Below, one piece after another: positions 30,290 to 38,104 of a stretch of 38,104 nucleotides of DNA. Location of the stretch: positions 1 to 38,104 of the forward strand of contig NZ_LYXE01000121.1 in NCBI RefSeq assembly GCF_002532075.1. The letters are read 5' to 3'. Both the position numbers and the translations under genes were made by a program. Source of the stretch: Candidatus Chloroploca asiatica. GTDB lineage: Bacteria; Chloroflexota; Chloroflexia; Chloroflexales; Chloroflexaceae. The notes beneath the pieces are model-generated. The model ran no database searches. It saw nothing but the letters and a program-made list of their open reading frames with translations, and had not been told where the DNA came from. Numbering within the stretch: position 1 is the stretch's first letter; each line of letters starts with the position of its first letter.

Positions 30290-31632
30290 TACCCTGTTCT
30301 CTCCCATGCTCGCACCACGCTGCGCCATGCCCGCCAGAGGAAGTAGGTCTCGATCGGTCCGCTGATCAGAAAGGCCGCCCAGACAACCCAGAGTGCCGGT
30401 ACCAGCCAGACGCCGACCAGGGCGATGACGACGGCGAGCCAGTTGAGGATGCCGGTGATGATCAGCGGCGTCCGTGTGTCGCCGGTGCCGCGCAAGGCTC
30501 CGGCATACACAAACGTCGCTGCCCAGAGCGGTTGGGTCAGGGCGACGGCAATGATCGCTCCTGATCCACTGGCAACGAGCGTTGGATCGTCGTTGAAGAG
30601 CCGGATCAATGGGGCGGCAAAGAAGATAAAGAGTAGCCCCAACCCACTCATCCAGAGCACCGCCCACCGCAGGGCAACCCGGGTATAGGCCTGTGCTTCA
30701 TCAATCCGTCCAGCCCCGACGGCTTGCCCCACCAGGGCGGTTGCCGCAAGCCCAAACCCAAGCCCCGGCAAAAAAGAGAGCGAGAGAATGTTGAACGCGA
30801 TCCGGTGCGCCGCCAGATCGACGGTGCCGAGCATTGCCACAATCGGCGTCAGCGCTGCCAGCGCTGTGATCACCAGCACCTCTTCGAGCGCCGCAGGGAG
30901 CCCAATGTGCATCACCGACCCGAACGCCTTGCGCTCGGGTCGCCAACTCCCGGCTCCACCTACCTTCACCCCGTTGCGCCCCCGGACAAGCACCAGCACA
31001 AGCAGAATCGCCCCCATGCCTCGTGACAGCACGGTGCCCCAGGCACTCCCCACCGCCCCAAGCTCTGGCATGCCCAGGTGCCCATAGATCAGGGCCCAGG
31101 TCAGAACAAGATTCACCAGATTCGCCAGGGCCGTGACCTGCATAGGCGTCTGCGTATCGCCGGCCCCACGCAGCACGGCACTCGCCAGCAACATGATCGT
31201 CAGGGTCGCAAGCGCACCCATCGTGACCATCAGATACTCGGTGCCAATCGCGGCAACCTCTGGCTCAAGCCCAAAGAGCCCCATCAGCACGGGACTCAGC
31301 AGAAGCCCAAGGAGTGAGAGAGGCACCGCAATCACCACGCTCCAGATCAGCGTCTGGCGTGCAACCCGGCTTGCTTCAACCAGATTGCCTGCGCCTACGG
31401 CCTGGGCTACCAGCACCGACGCCCCGACAGCCAGCGCGCTCATGGCGGCCAGCAACACAAAGATCACCTGGAGCGACGCCCCGACCCCGGCGAGCGCTGC
31501 CACGCCGAGGCCGGCCACCAGCAGCGTATCCACCACACCCATCAAGGTCTGGAGCAGATTTTCGCCAATAACCGGCACAGCGAGGTCAAAGACCCGCCGC
31601 CGGATCCCTTTTTGTTCACGTGAAACAATCAC
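30289..31632 (-). CDS. MATE family efflux transporter
   Basis: 447 aa with 12 predicted membrane helices in two homologous halves, the normal MATE size. The first half has FDLAVPVIGENLLQTLMGVVDT and VAQAVGAGN; the second repeats this as ATALVGQAVGAGR. MATE proteins expel cationic drugs or metabolites in exchange for Na+ or H+. It begins with GTG 31632, whose last bases overlap the PanE stop codon (GTGA), so it is translationally coupled to panE and part of the coaA-panE operon. A link between efflux and CoA synthesis is not established; it may simply be cotranscribed. Confidence 0.9.
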   Translation of the reverse strand: MIVSREQKGIRRRVFDLAVPVIGENLLQTLMGVVDTLLVAGLGVAALAGVGASLQVIFVLLAAMSALAVGASVLVAQAVGAGNLVEASRVARQTLIWSVVIAVPLSLLGLLLSPVLMGLFGLEPEVAAIGTEYLMVTMGALATLTIMLLASAVLRGAGDTQTPMQVTALANLVNLVLTWALIYGHLGMPELGAVGSAWGTVLSRGMGAILLVLVLVRGRNGVKVGGAGSWRPERKAFGSVMHIGLPAALEEVLVITALAALTPIVAMLGTVDLAAHRIAFNILSLSFLPGLGFGLAATALVGQAVGAGRIDEAQAYTRVALRWAVLWMSGLGLLFIFFAAPLIRLFNDDPTLVASGSGAIIAVALTQPLWAATFVYAGALRGTGDTRTPLIITGILNWLAVVIALVGVWLVPALWVVWAAFLISGPIETYFLWRAWRSVVRAWERTG

Positions 31633-32606
31633 TTGGTGACGACCTGTTCGAGCAGTTTCACATTCGCATACACCGCATCAATGTGCGGCGTAGGCGTGCC
31701 AGTCAGACGGCCAAGTTCGGCGACTGCCCCCACCAGGGCATCAATCTCGGTGCGTCGGCCTGCTTCGATATCTTGCAACATCGAGGTCTTGTGGGCCCCG
31801 ATATCTTCGGCCATTTTGATGCGCCGTTCGATCGAAACTGGGAAACGGATGCCGAGGGTTTCCGCCACGGTCTGGGCTTCGGCCATCATCTGCTCGGCCA
31901 ACGCTCGGGCAAGCGGATCGGCAATAATGCGATCAACCGTCGCCCGTGTCAACGCACTGATCGGATTAAATGAGAGATTGCCCCAGAGTTTCAACCAGAG
32001 TTCGTTGCGAATATCGGGGCGTGGCGGGGCCTTGAGGCCAGCCTCGGTCATCAGGCGCGACAGGCGGATGACCCGTTCGCTTCGTTCGCCATTCGGCTCA
32101 CCAAGCGTAAAGCGGTTGCCCTCGATATGTCGGATCTCCCCGGGGCGCGTGATTTCGGCGGCAGGGTAGACGACACAGCCCATCACCCGCTCGATCTCGG
32201 TGGCGGCAGCGATGACGCCCCCCGGATCAACCGTCTCGATCCGGCGGCCTTCGTATGGCCCACCGTGCTGCTGAAAATACCACCACGGAATGCCATTTTG
32301 CGCATAGACCACCGCTGTCTCTGGTCCATAGAGCACGCGCATCGGCTCGACCAACCCCGCGAGACTCTGCGCCTTCACGGCGACGATGACATACTCTTGG
32401 GGGCCAGCCGCACGCATATCATCAGTCGCCAGCACCGGGTGCGCCACCTCACGCCTGCCATCATCATACGTCAACGCCAACCCGTCGCGCTGGATCGCCG
32501 CCAGATGCGCCCCTCGCGCAATCAACGTCACCTCCGCCCCCGCCAGGGCCAGTTTGACCCCCAGCAAGCCGCCAATTGCTCCCGCGCCCACAATGCAAAT
32601 ACGCAT
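31629..32606 (-). CDS. panE: 2-dehydropantoate 2-reductase (ketopantoate reductase)
   Basis: 325 aa. Reduces 2-dehydropantoate to (R)-pantoate with NADPH, the second step of pantothenate synthesis. The N-terminal Rossmann motif GAGAIGG (7-13) and VAVKAQ strand are followed by the C-terminal helical domain with NELWLKLWGNLSFNP, containing the catalytic Lys in WLKLWGN. The C-terminal DIEAGRRTEIDALVGAVAELG is also typical. The IPWWYFQQHGG insertion is found in a subset of the ApbA/PanE family, so another 2-keto acid reductase is a minor alternative. Its partner coaA, 22 nt upstream, makes the CoA-pathway reading strong. Confidence 0.88.
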   Translation of the reverse strand: MRICIVGAGAIGGLLGVKLALAGAEVTLIARGAHLAAIQRDGLALTYDDGRREVAHPVLATDDMRAAGPQEYVIVAVKAQSLAGLVEPMRVLYGPETAVVYAQNGIPWWYFQQHGGPYEGRRIETVDPGGVIAAATEIERVMGCVVYPAAEITRPGEIRHIEGNRFTLGEPNGERSERVIRLSRLMTEAGLKAPPRPDIRNELWLKLWGNLSFNPISALTRATVDRIIADPLARALAEQMMAEAQTVAETLGIRFPVSIERRIKMAEDIGAHKTSMLQDIEAGRRTEIDALVGAVAELGRLTGTPTPHIDAVYANVKLLEQVVTK

Positions 32607-32628
32607 AGCTCAAACCTTTGAGATCTCA

Positions 32629-33588
32629 CTACAACTTCCGCAAATAGACCTGCTCCAGCGTATGGCGCACCCCTTTTTCCAGGATCAGGTCGGCCCGTTC
32701 ACGCGTTGGCTCAATATTCTGTTTAAGGTTGACATAATTAATCTCACGCCAGATCCGCTGCGCTGTAGCAACCGCTTCGGCTTCACTCAGATCGGCATAG
32801 CGCCGAAAATAGGAGGTCGGATCGCGGAAGGCGGTGCGCCGCAGACGCAAGAAGCGTTCGATATACCACTGATCGAGCAGGCGCTCGTCAGCATCAACAT
32901 AGATCGAAAAGTCAAAGAAATCCGAGACAAAATTCTGAGGAGCCTGGGCGACTCTTCCTCCACGTTGCAGCACGTTCAGACCTTCGACAATCAGGATATC
33001 AGGGCGATCAATCACCATCGTCCGATCCGGCACAATATCGTACACCAGGTGCGAATAGATCGGCACCTCAAGGCGGGGCACCCCCGATTTGACATCCGAC
33101 ATAAACTGGAGCAACCGTCGCCGGTCGTAGCTCTGCGGAAAGCCTTTGCGGTGCATGATCTTGCGCTGTTGCAGCACCGTATTCGGATAGAGAAAGCCAT
33201 CGGTGGTGATCAATTCAACCTTGAGATCACCGTGATAGCGTGAGAGCAACGCCTGGAGAATCCGGGCCGTACTGCTCTTGCCGACCGCAACGCTTCCGGC
33301 AATGCCAATGACATACGGCACCCGCTTGGCCGTTGGGTTGCCCAGAAAGACGTTTGTAACCTGATAGAGTTGTTGTGAGGCATCATAATAGAGTTGCAGT
33401 AGACGGACGAGGGGCAAATAGATGTCGGCAACATCTTCCAGCGAGACCGTATCGTTCAGGCTGACCAGGGTATCCAATTCTTCAGCGTAAATTGGCAGTG
33501 GCACCCCCTGGCGCAGACGTGCCCATTCGTCACGGGAAAAGATGAGATACGGGCTACAACGTCGCTTGGCAGCGAGCATAGATGCCAT
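32629..33588 (-). CDS. coaA: Pantothenate kinase, type I (CoaA)
   Basis: 319 aa from ATG 33588, with GAGG about 8 nt upstream; ATG 33603 is an alternative. Phosphorylates pantothenate to 4'-phosphopantothenate, the first committed and usually feedback-inhibited step of CoA synthesis. The N-terminal [14 protein letters not shown] is typical. The P-loop GSVAVGKS is at 98-105. [12 protein letters not shown] and [10 protein letters not shown]-like segments ([16 protein letters not shown]) and the C-terminal [16 protein letters not shown] match CoaA. It is the first gene of the minus-strand operon with panE and the MATE transporter. Confidence 0.95.
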   Translation of the reverse strand: MASMLAAKRRCSPYLIFSRDEWARLRQGVPLPIYAEELDTLVSLNDTVSLEDVADIYLPLVRLLQLYYDASQQLYQVTNVFLGNPTAKRVPYVIGIAGSVAVGKSSTARILQALLSRYHGDLKVELITTDGFLYPNTVLQQRKIMHRKGFPQSYDRRRLLQFMSDVKSGVPRLEVPIYSHLVYDIVPDRTMVIDRPDILIVEGLNVLQRGGRVAQAPQNFVSDFFDFSIYVDADERLLDQWYIERFLRLRRTAFRDPTSYFRRYADLSEAEAVATAQRIWREINYVNLKQNIEPTRERADLILEKGVRHTLEQVYLRKL

Positions 33589-33690
33589 CACGCTTCCTCT
33601 CATAGCTTATTCGTTTGTAAACAAAGTTTTCCGGTCTTCCTGGGAGCGCGGGCCGCCCGAAGAAGGTTACGTTGCTTCCTGATACTTCGT

Positions 33691-33729
33691 GCCCTGGGAG
33701 CGAGGGCGAGACGCCCTCGCTCCCAGGGC
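33691..33729. repeat. Perfect 18-bp hairpin (CCTGGGAGCGAGGGCG family)
   Basis: Arms 33691-33708 and 33712-33729 are exact reverse complements with loop AGA. It shares its stem with the hairpin at 16224-16270, except that the loop reads as the reverse complement. A partial, diverged copy (CTGGGAGCGCGGGC) lies at about 33640. Confidence 0.85.
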
Positions 33730-33807
33730 GCGTGTCATGCTGAGTACTACATGGCCCGCGGGCCAGTGGTGCCGTGAGCAACCAGTGTGTTGCACCGGCC
33801 TGCCCAT

Positions 33808-33888
33808 GTCACCCCGAACGAAGTGAGGGGTCTTCCATGACGATCCGTGCAGATTCCTCACTGCGCCTGCGGCTTCGTTCGGAATGAC
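33808..33888. repeat. CACCCCGAACG...TTCGGAATGAC hairpin repeat, single copy
   Basis: The same two-arm unit as at the left edge (1-204) and in the right-hand tandem field, here isolated and in the left-edge orientation. The inner part is diverged. Confidence 0.75.
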
Positions 33889-33974
33889 CGCGGAGGCGTT
33901 GCGATCCGACCATCCATGAGGTTTGTTGCTCAGGAGCGGAGCGAAGCATCTCTACCAGAAAATGTAGTTCACAA

Positions 33975-35504
33975 CTATTGACTCAACCCGAGCGCCTTTG
34001 CCATGGTAATCCGCTGAAGCTTGCCTGTCGCCCCACGGGGCAGGCTTTCGAGCATATGGATGCGCCGTGGCACTTTGAAGTCGGCCAGGGTCGCGCTACA
34101 ATAGTCCCGTAATGCCTGTTCGCTCACCTCTTCTTTGAGGACAACCGCCGCATGAACTTCTTCGCCCAGCGTCGGGTGAGGTACGGCAAACGCGAGGGCT
34201 TCGGCCACCGCAGGATGCCGCAAGAGCACATCGTCAATCTCGAGTGGCGAGATCTTTTCGCCGCCGCGGTTGATCAGTTCTTTCAATCGCCCTGTCAGCT
34301 GCAGGTAGCCGTCGGCATCGAGCATCCCCTGGTCGCCCGTGCGGAACCATCCCTCCACAAACGCGGTCGCATTGGCTTCGGGGTTGTTTTCGTACCCATC
34401 AACCACATTTCTCCCGCGCACCACGACCTCGCCGCGTTCACCCTGGGGCAACAGTGCCCCGTGCTCATCCATAATCCCAACCTCGACGCCAAACCCAATG
34501 CCCACCGAGCCAGCCTTGCGTGGGGCCGGTGGCAACGGGTTCGACGTCATCTGGTGGCTCGCCTCGGTCATCCCATAGCTCTCGAGCACCGGCGCGCCAA
34601 AGACGGTCTCGAGGCGTTCCATCACCACTGGTGGCAGAGGTGCGCTGCTCGAACGAATAAAGCGGAACGGATTGGCGCGAATCAGGTCGAGGTTGCGTTC
34701 GGCGCGCGCCAGCAGCAACTGATGCATCGTCGGCACCGCCGAATACCAGGTCGGGCGGAACTGCTCGACCCAGTTCCAGAATTTCAGGCCATCAAAGCCC
34801 GCCGGACAGATCACCGTACCCCCGGTTGCCAGGGTGCTCAACAGCGAGGCGACGATGCCGTGGATGTGAAAGAGGGGCATCACACAGAGCGCGCGGTCCT
34901 CGCCGTTGAGGTTGTAGGTGGCCCCAATATGGGCCGCCGAAGCAGCCAGATTGCGGTGACGGATCGGCACGCGCTTGGGCCGACTCGTTGTGCCGCTGGT
35001 ATGCAAGATCATCGCGACATCATCAGGGGTTGCGAACGCCGCATCTCGTGGGTGCGGCGCAGGCGTAGCGCCCCCCGGCTGAAGCGTAAACGTACCATCA
35101 GCGGCCGCCACCACTTCGAGCACAAACATCCCCGGCAAGAGCGCCGCCCGCGCCTCGGCCTGGGTCTCGGGCAAGACCACGAGCGCCTTGGCCTGGGTAT
35201 CCTCAAAATAGAAGGCAAACTCTTCTTGCCGATACTTCGGGTTGAGCGGCGCCGCGGTCGCGGCCGTAGCTGTCGCAAGAAACGTGACCACCATCGCCGG
35301 GCCATTGCCCATTGCAATGGCAACCCGATCACCGCGACCTAGCCCGAAGGCCTGCAACTGCGCCGCCATTGCGACCACCGAAGTGCGCAACCCTTCATAA
35401 TTCAACCCTGGGTAATCTGGCGCGACGAGGGCGGCAGCTTCAGCGTCGCCCTCTTGCAACAGGTCAAGCAAGGTTTTCTGTATATCATTATCAATTAGCG
35501 CCAT
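33975..35504 (-). CDS. AMP-dependent acyl-CoA synthetase, oxalate-CoA ligase-like
   Basis: 509 aa, full length for the adenylate-forming ANL family, which activates a carboxylate with ATP and then transfers it to CoA. The P-loop ILHTSGTTSRPKRVP lies near 167. PLFHIHGIVASLLSTL and TWYSAVPTMHQLLLAR resemble the Pcs60/AAE3 (oxalyl-CoA synthetase) branch. ESYGMTEASHQM, WFRTGDQG, LKELINRGGEKISP and the C-terminal PRGATGKLQR with the catalytic Lys complete the family motifs. Oxalate is therefore a reasonable but unproven substrate; a medium-chain acid is possible. It is convergent with nothing and lies 51 nt after the gamma-glutamyltransferase 3' end on the same strand, with a repeat between. Confidence 0.85.
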   Translation of the reverse strand: MALIDNDIQKTLLDLLQEGDAEAAALVAPDYPGLNYEGLRTSVVAMAAQLQAFGLGRGDRVAIAMGNGPAMVVTFLATATAATAAPLNPKYRQEEFAFYFEDTQAKALVVLPETQAEARAALLPGMFVLEVVAAADGTFTLQPGGATPAPHPRDAAFATPDDVAMILHTSGTTSRPKRVPIRHRNLAASAAHIGATYNLNGEDRALCVMPLFHIHGIVASLLSTLATGGTVICPAGFDGLKFWNWVEQFRPTWYSAVPTMHQLLLARAERNLDLIRANPFRFIRSSSAPLPPVVMERLETVFGAPVLESYGMTEASHQMTSNPLPPAPRKAGSVGIGFGVEVGIMDEHGALLPQGERGEVVVRGRNVVDGYENNPEANATAFVEGWFRTGDQGMLDADGYLQLTGRLKELINRGGEKISPLEIDDVLLRHPAVAEALAFAVPHPTLGEEVHAAVVLKEEVSEQALRDYCSATLADFKVPRRIHMLESLPRGATGKLQRITMAKALGLSQ

Positions 35505-35515
35505 TGATCAGACCC

Positions 35516-35542
35516 CTTTGCGCCTTTGCGCCTTTGCGTCAA
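35516..35542. repeat. CTTTGCGCCTTTGCGTCAA repeat, inverted copy 3
   Basis: The reverse complement of the GACGCAAAGGCGCAAAG repeat at 2671 and 8146, here with an extra internal CGCCTTTG unit. It lies between the stop codon of the gamma-glutamyltransferase gene and the start of the acyl-CoA synthetase gene. Confidence 0.7.
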
Positions 35543-35555
35543 ATCATCCGTCTTC

Positions 35556-37166
35556 TTACCACCCGGCGGCGACTCCATCACAGCGGGCTTCGGTGCCGGC
35601 CACATACTCGCCCGAGTCGCGCCGCCAGATAATCTGACCACGCCCAAAGCCACCGACTTCGGCTTCCGCGATCACCTGATGCCCCCGCGCCATCAACCCC
35701 TCGATGACATGGCGCGGTGTCTCAAGCTCGACGCGCACGCTCCCATCGCGTTCCCAGCGCCAGCGCGGTGCATCCAGGGCCGCCTGCGGATGCATGCCAT
35801 AGGTGAGGCTATTGACGATCACCTGGGCATGGCCTTGCGGTTGCATATGGGCACCCATCACCCCAAACGGCCCGATGCCCTGCCCATCTTTCAGCAGAAA
35901 ACCGGGGATGATTGTGTGGAAGGGCCGCTTGCCGGGCACCAGCATATTCGGATGCCCAGGGGTCGTGACAAAACCACAGCCACGATTATGCAGCGCAATA
36001 CCCCAGTCGGGCACCACCACCCCCGAACCAAAGCCCATATAGGTCGACTGGATCATGCTGACCATCCGCCCTTCGCGGTCGGCAGCACAGAAATAGACCG
36101 TGCCACCTTGTGGCAATTCACCGGGGCCAAAATCCTGGGCGTGGTCACCAATCAGACTGCGCCGTGCAGCCAGGCGTTCACGGTCAAGCATCGCCGACAC
36201 TGGCACCTCAGCCATCGCCGGATCGCCAACATACGCAAAAATATCAGCAAAGGCCAGCTTCATCGCCTCGATCTGCAGATGAAAACTCGCCGCCGAGTCA
36301 CGCACATAGCTCGCCAGATCGACGCCATCAAGGATACCGAGCGCCAGCAACGCCGCGATGCCCTGCCCATTCGGCGGAATCTCGGCCACCGTATAACCAC
36401 CATACTCCATCGTAAGCGGTTCAACCCACTCGGAACGATGCGCCGCGAGATCGTCTGCCGTCAGCAGACCACCGGTTGCCTGACTGAAGCGTGCGATCGC
36501 CTCAGCGATCTCACCCTCATAAAACGCCCGTGGCCCGACCTCCGCGAGCATCCGCAACGTCCGTGCGTGCCCAGGGCTACGGAACCGCTCACCCGCCCGT
36601 GGCGCACGGCCATCGAGGGCAAAAGTCTTGAGAAAACCGGCAAACTCAGGGCTTGTACGCTCGTGCGCCGCAGCGACCCCTTTGGCCCAGAAATGGCTCA
36701 CCATCGCGGCCACCGGCGCACCCTGCTCGGCATAGGCAATGGCTGGCCCCAACACCTGGGCCAGCGGCAGCGCCCCAAAACGGCTATGCATATCCCCCCA
36801 GAGCTGCACCACCCCGGGCACCGTCACCGGCAACCAGCCATAGGTCGGCATCGTACCCTGCCCCGCGCGCTCAAGAGCCTCCACACTCAACGCAGCCGGC
36901 GCCCGCCCCGACCCATTGATCCCGTGCAGTTTAGCCCCATCCCAGATCAGCGCAAAACCATCGCCCCCAAGCCCATTCGAGGTTGGCTCAAGCACCGTCA
37001 AACACGCCGCAGCGGCGAGCGCAGCATCTACCGCCGTCCCCCCGGCCTGCAACATCGCAAGGCCAGCCTGCGACGCCAGCGGATGGCTCGTCGCCACAAC
37101 GCCATTCCCCGCGATCAACGGCACCCGGCGGGAAGCATAAGGAATATGTAACAGATCGTTGTTCAC
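35556..37166 (-). CDS. ggt: Gamma-glutamyltransferase, probably cytoplasmic
   Basis: 536 aa from GTG 37166, chosen for the GGAG 6 nt upstream; ATG 37178 is possible. N-terminal nucleophile hydrolase that cleaves gamma-glutamyl bonds of glutathione or related compounds after self-cleavage into two chains. The nucleophile is Thr356 in GGTVYF, followed by VSMIQSTY. LEPTSNGLGGDGFALIW (large chain) and PNGQGIAALLAL (about 265-276) are family signatures. There is no signal peptide, in contrast to the periplasmic or secreted enzymes, and the motifs recall YwrD-type proteins. The true substrate may not be glutathione. No obvious operon partner apart from the acyl-CoA synthetase downstream. Confidence 0.88.
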   Translation of the reverse strand: MNNDLLHIPYASRRVPLIAGNGVVATSHPLASQAGLAMLQAGGTAVDAALAAAACLTVLEPTSNGLGGDGFALIWDGAKLHGINGSGRAPAALSVEALERAGQGTMPTYGWLPVTVPGVVQLWGDMHSRFGALPLAQVLGPAIAYAEQGAPVAAMVSHFWAKGVAAAHERTSPEFAGFLKTFALDGRAPRAGERFRSPGHARTLRMLAEVGPRAFYEGEIAEAIARFSQATGGLLTADDLAAHRSEWVEPLTMEYGGYTVAEIPPNGQGIAALLALGILDGVDLASYVRDSAASFHLQIEAMKLAFADIFAYVGDPAMAEVPVSAMLDRERLAARRSLIGDHAQDFGPGELPQGGTVYFCAADREGRMVSMIQSTYMGFGSGVVVPDWGIALHNRGCGFVTTPGHPNMLVPGKRPFHTIIPGFLLKDGQGIGPFGVMGAHMQPQGHAQVIVNSLTYGMHPQAALDAPRWRWERDGSVRVELETPRHVIEGLMARGHQVIAEAEVGGFGRGQIIWRRDSGEYVAGTEARCDGVAAGW

Positions 37167-37246
37167 ACGGCACTCCATCGGGCTAAACAAGAAAGCATCA
37201 GGCAGGCACCCATGCACACACCTCAGGTGAATTATGCCACAGAATT

Positions 37247-37287
37247 GCAACTGTAGGGGCACGGCTTGCCCGTGCCCCTACAGTTGC
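37247..37287. repeat. 18-bp perfect palindrome, CTGTAGGGGCACGG
   Basis: Arms 37247-37264 and 37270-37287 with loop CTTGC, upstream of the gamma-glutamyltransferase start. The TGTAGGGGCACGGC type is a common dispersed hairpin in bacteria. It has a stem strong enough to terminate, but no T-run. Confidence 0.8.
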
Positions 37288-37440
37288 TGGGCCAACAAGC
37301 GCGATCATCACAGCCCTCCTCCGCCGAAAACCGCAACCGCCTCATAGGGCGTACGGGCTGTTTGAGCGAAGGGCGCTTATGCAGAGTTTGCCAGCAGTAT
37401 CCCAAGAGCCAGAGGCGCACGGCGGGGGTGCCAACGCCAT

Positions 37441-38024
37441 CCATGTCATTCCGAACGGAGTGAGGAATCTTCACTGATGCGCATGGAAGACCCCTCGCTA
37501 CGCTCGGGGTGCCACGGCGGGCGCAGCGGGGTGCCACGGCGAGCGCAGCGGGGGTGGCAACGCATCCATGTCATTCCGAACGGAGTGAGGAATCTTCACT
37601 GCGGCGCATGGAAGACCCCTCGCTGCGCTCGGGGTGACATGGCGGGCGCAGCGGGGTGCCACGGCGGATGCCTTGGGGTGCCACGGCGGATGCCTTGGGG
37701 TGCCACGGCGGGCGCGACGGGGTGGCAAGGACGCACGGCGGGGGTGCCAACGCCAGCCATGTCATTCCGAACGGAGTGAGGAATCTTCACTGCGGCGCAT
37801 GGAAGACCCCTCGCTCCGCTCGGGGTGCCACGGCGGGCGCAGCGGGGTGACACGGCGGATGGCCTTGGGGTGCCACGGCGGATGCCTTGGGGTGACACGG
37901 CGGGCGCGACGGGGTGGCAAGGACGCACGGCGGGGGTGCCAACGCCATCCATGTCATTCCGAACGGAGTGAGGAATCTTCACTGCGGCGCATGGAAGACC
38001 CCTCGCTGCGCTCGGGGTGACATG
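37441..38024. repeat. Tandem field of hairpin repeats with a ~192-bp period
   Basis: CCATGTCATTCCGAACGG starts at 37441 and 37566, and with a one-base change or shift at 37757 and 37949. Intervals are 125, 191 and 192 nt. Each unit holds the hairpin arms (GTCATTCCGAACGG ... CGCTCGGGGTG) followed by variable numbers of GGGGTGCCACGGCGGATGCC-like blocks. The last two periods are near-identical, pointing to recent duplication. The orientation is opposite to the copies at 1-204 and 33808-33888. Confidence 0.85.
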
Positions 38025-38034
38025 GCGTGTTAAA

Positions 38035-38075
38035 TGTCAACTAGATTTGCCGCCTGGTGTCAACTAGATTTGCCG
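38035..38075. repeat. Two 18-bp direct repeats, possible insertion-sequence end
   Basis: TGTCAACTAGATTTGCCG occurs at 38035-38052 and 38058-38075 (period 23 nt), right where the tandem field ends and near the edge of the window. Multiple TGT-starting repeats close to an end are typical of IS21-type elements, but no transposase lies inside the window. The call therefore depends on sequence beyond 38104. Confidence 0.45.
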
Positions 38076-38104
38076 GTTCCCGCTCCCTTCCCTCGTGACC
38101 TGCG

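Larger units (their letters stand above)
33604..33974. other. Intergenic repeat field between coaA and acyl-CoA synthetase
   Basis: 371 nt with no credible gene. It holds the coaA leader (AT-rich near 33610-33630), the hairpin at 33691-33729 and a copy of the large hairpin repeat at 33808-33888. A GGAGCGGAGCGAAGCATCTC stretch at about 33935 is of a type often found dispersed in bacterial genomes. Confidence 0.6.
37167..38104. other. Non-coding right-hand end of the window
   Basis: Over 900 nt without a credible gene. Open frames here are by-products of GC-rich repeats. It contains a palindrome (37247-37287), a short unremarkable stretch (37290-37435), a tandem field (37441-38024) and two direct repeats (38035-38075). 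Confidence 0.7.

Noticed and set aside
37441-38024. CRISPR-like appearance of regularly spaced repeats
   Set aside because: Intervals are unequal (125, 191, 192 nt), the regions between copies are themselves repeats rather than unique spacers, and no cas gene is present.

Overview
The window looks like chromosomal DNA of a GC-rich bacterium, most probably a member of the Chloroflexota (Chloroflexia, Chloroflexales-like). This is inferred from the mix of gene families, the high GC content and the many dispersed short palindromic repeats. No rRNA or other taxonomic marker is present, so the assignment is tentative. I see no tRNA, rRNA, CRISPR array, phage genes or transposase.

Layout. 1-366: dispersed repeats. 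367-2594 (-): operon of a Gly-zipper DUF1269-like protein, a Yip1-like membrane protein and a membrane-anchored alpha/beta hydrolase. 2998-6544 (+): tight three-gene redox operon (2Fe-2S/2x4Fe-4S protein, FrdA-like flavoprotein, NuoF-like NADH/FMN subunit) with no membrane anchor. 6675-8135 (+): cardiolipin synthase. 8223-11000 (-): glycolipid glycosyltransferase, second alpha/beta hydrolase and a 3'-truncated AI-2E-type permease. 11308-16211 (+): K+ channel, large uncharacterised protein, AI-2E-type permease and SPFH/band 7 protein. 16296-18631 (-): another DUF1269-like protein, a lipase-like hydrolase with an abnormal start, and an uncharacterised 165-aa protein. 18773-23015 (-): heterodimeric ABC exporter and a third DUF1269-like protein. 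23476-26962 (+): PfkB, DUF4203-like membrane protein, AI-2E-type permease and a divergent DUF1269-like protein, closed by a strong terminator. 27121-28572 (-): DUF2252 protein. 28836-30235 (-): ECF sigma factor and anti-sigma factor. 30289-33588 (-): CoaA, PanE and a MATE transporter. 33975-37166 (-): acyl-CoA synthetase and gamma-glutamyltransferase. 37250-38104: long repeat field ending in what may be an insertion sequence end.

Two themes stand out. First, 2998-6544 encodes what reads as a complete soluble NADH-to-fumarate electron chain. The FrdA-like subunit has Asn where the covalent-FAD His normally sits, which fits a reductase better than a succinate oxidase. Second, about 24 kb is enriched in envelope genes present as paralogues: four DUF1269-like proteins, three AI-2E permeases and two copies of an unusual hydrolase family. 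These sit with lipid head-group enzymes (cardiolipin synthase, diacylglycerol glycosyltransferase), a band 7 protein and a K+ channel. Several start from promoters with the same architecture (GATG, 20-21 nt, TAnAnT-like -10), and two or three also share a 44-bp upstream block. This suggests a co-regulated membrane-homeostasis set that also takes in the redox operon.
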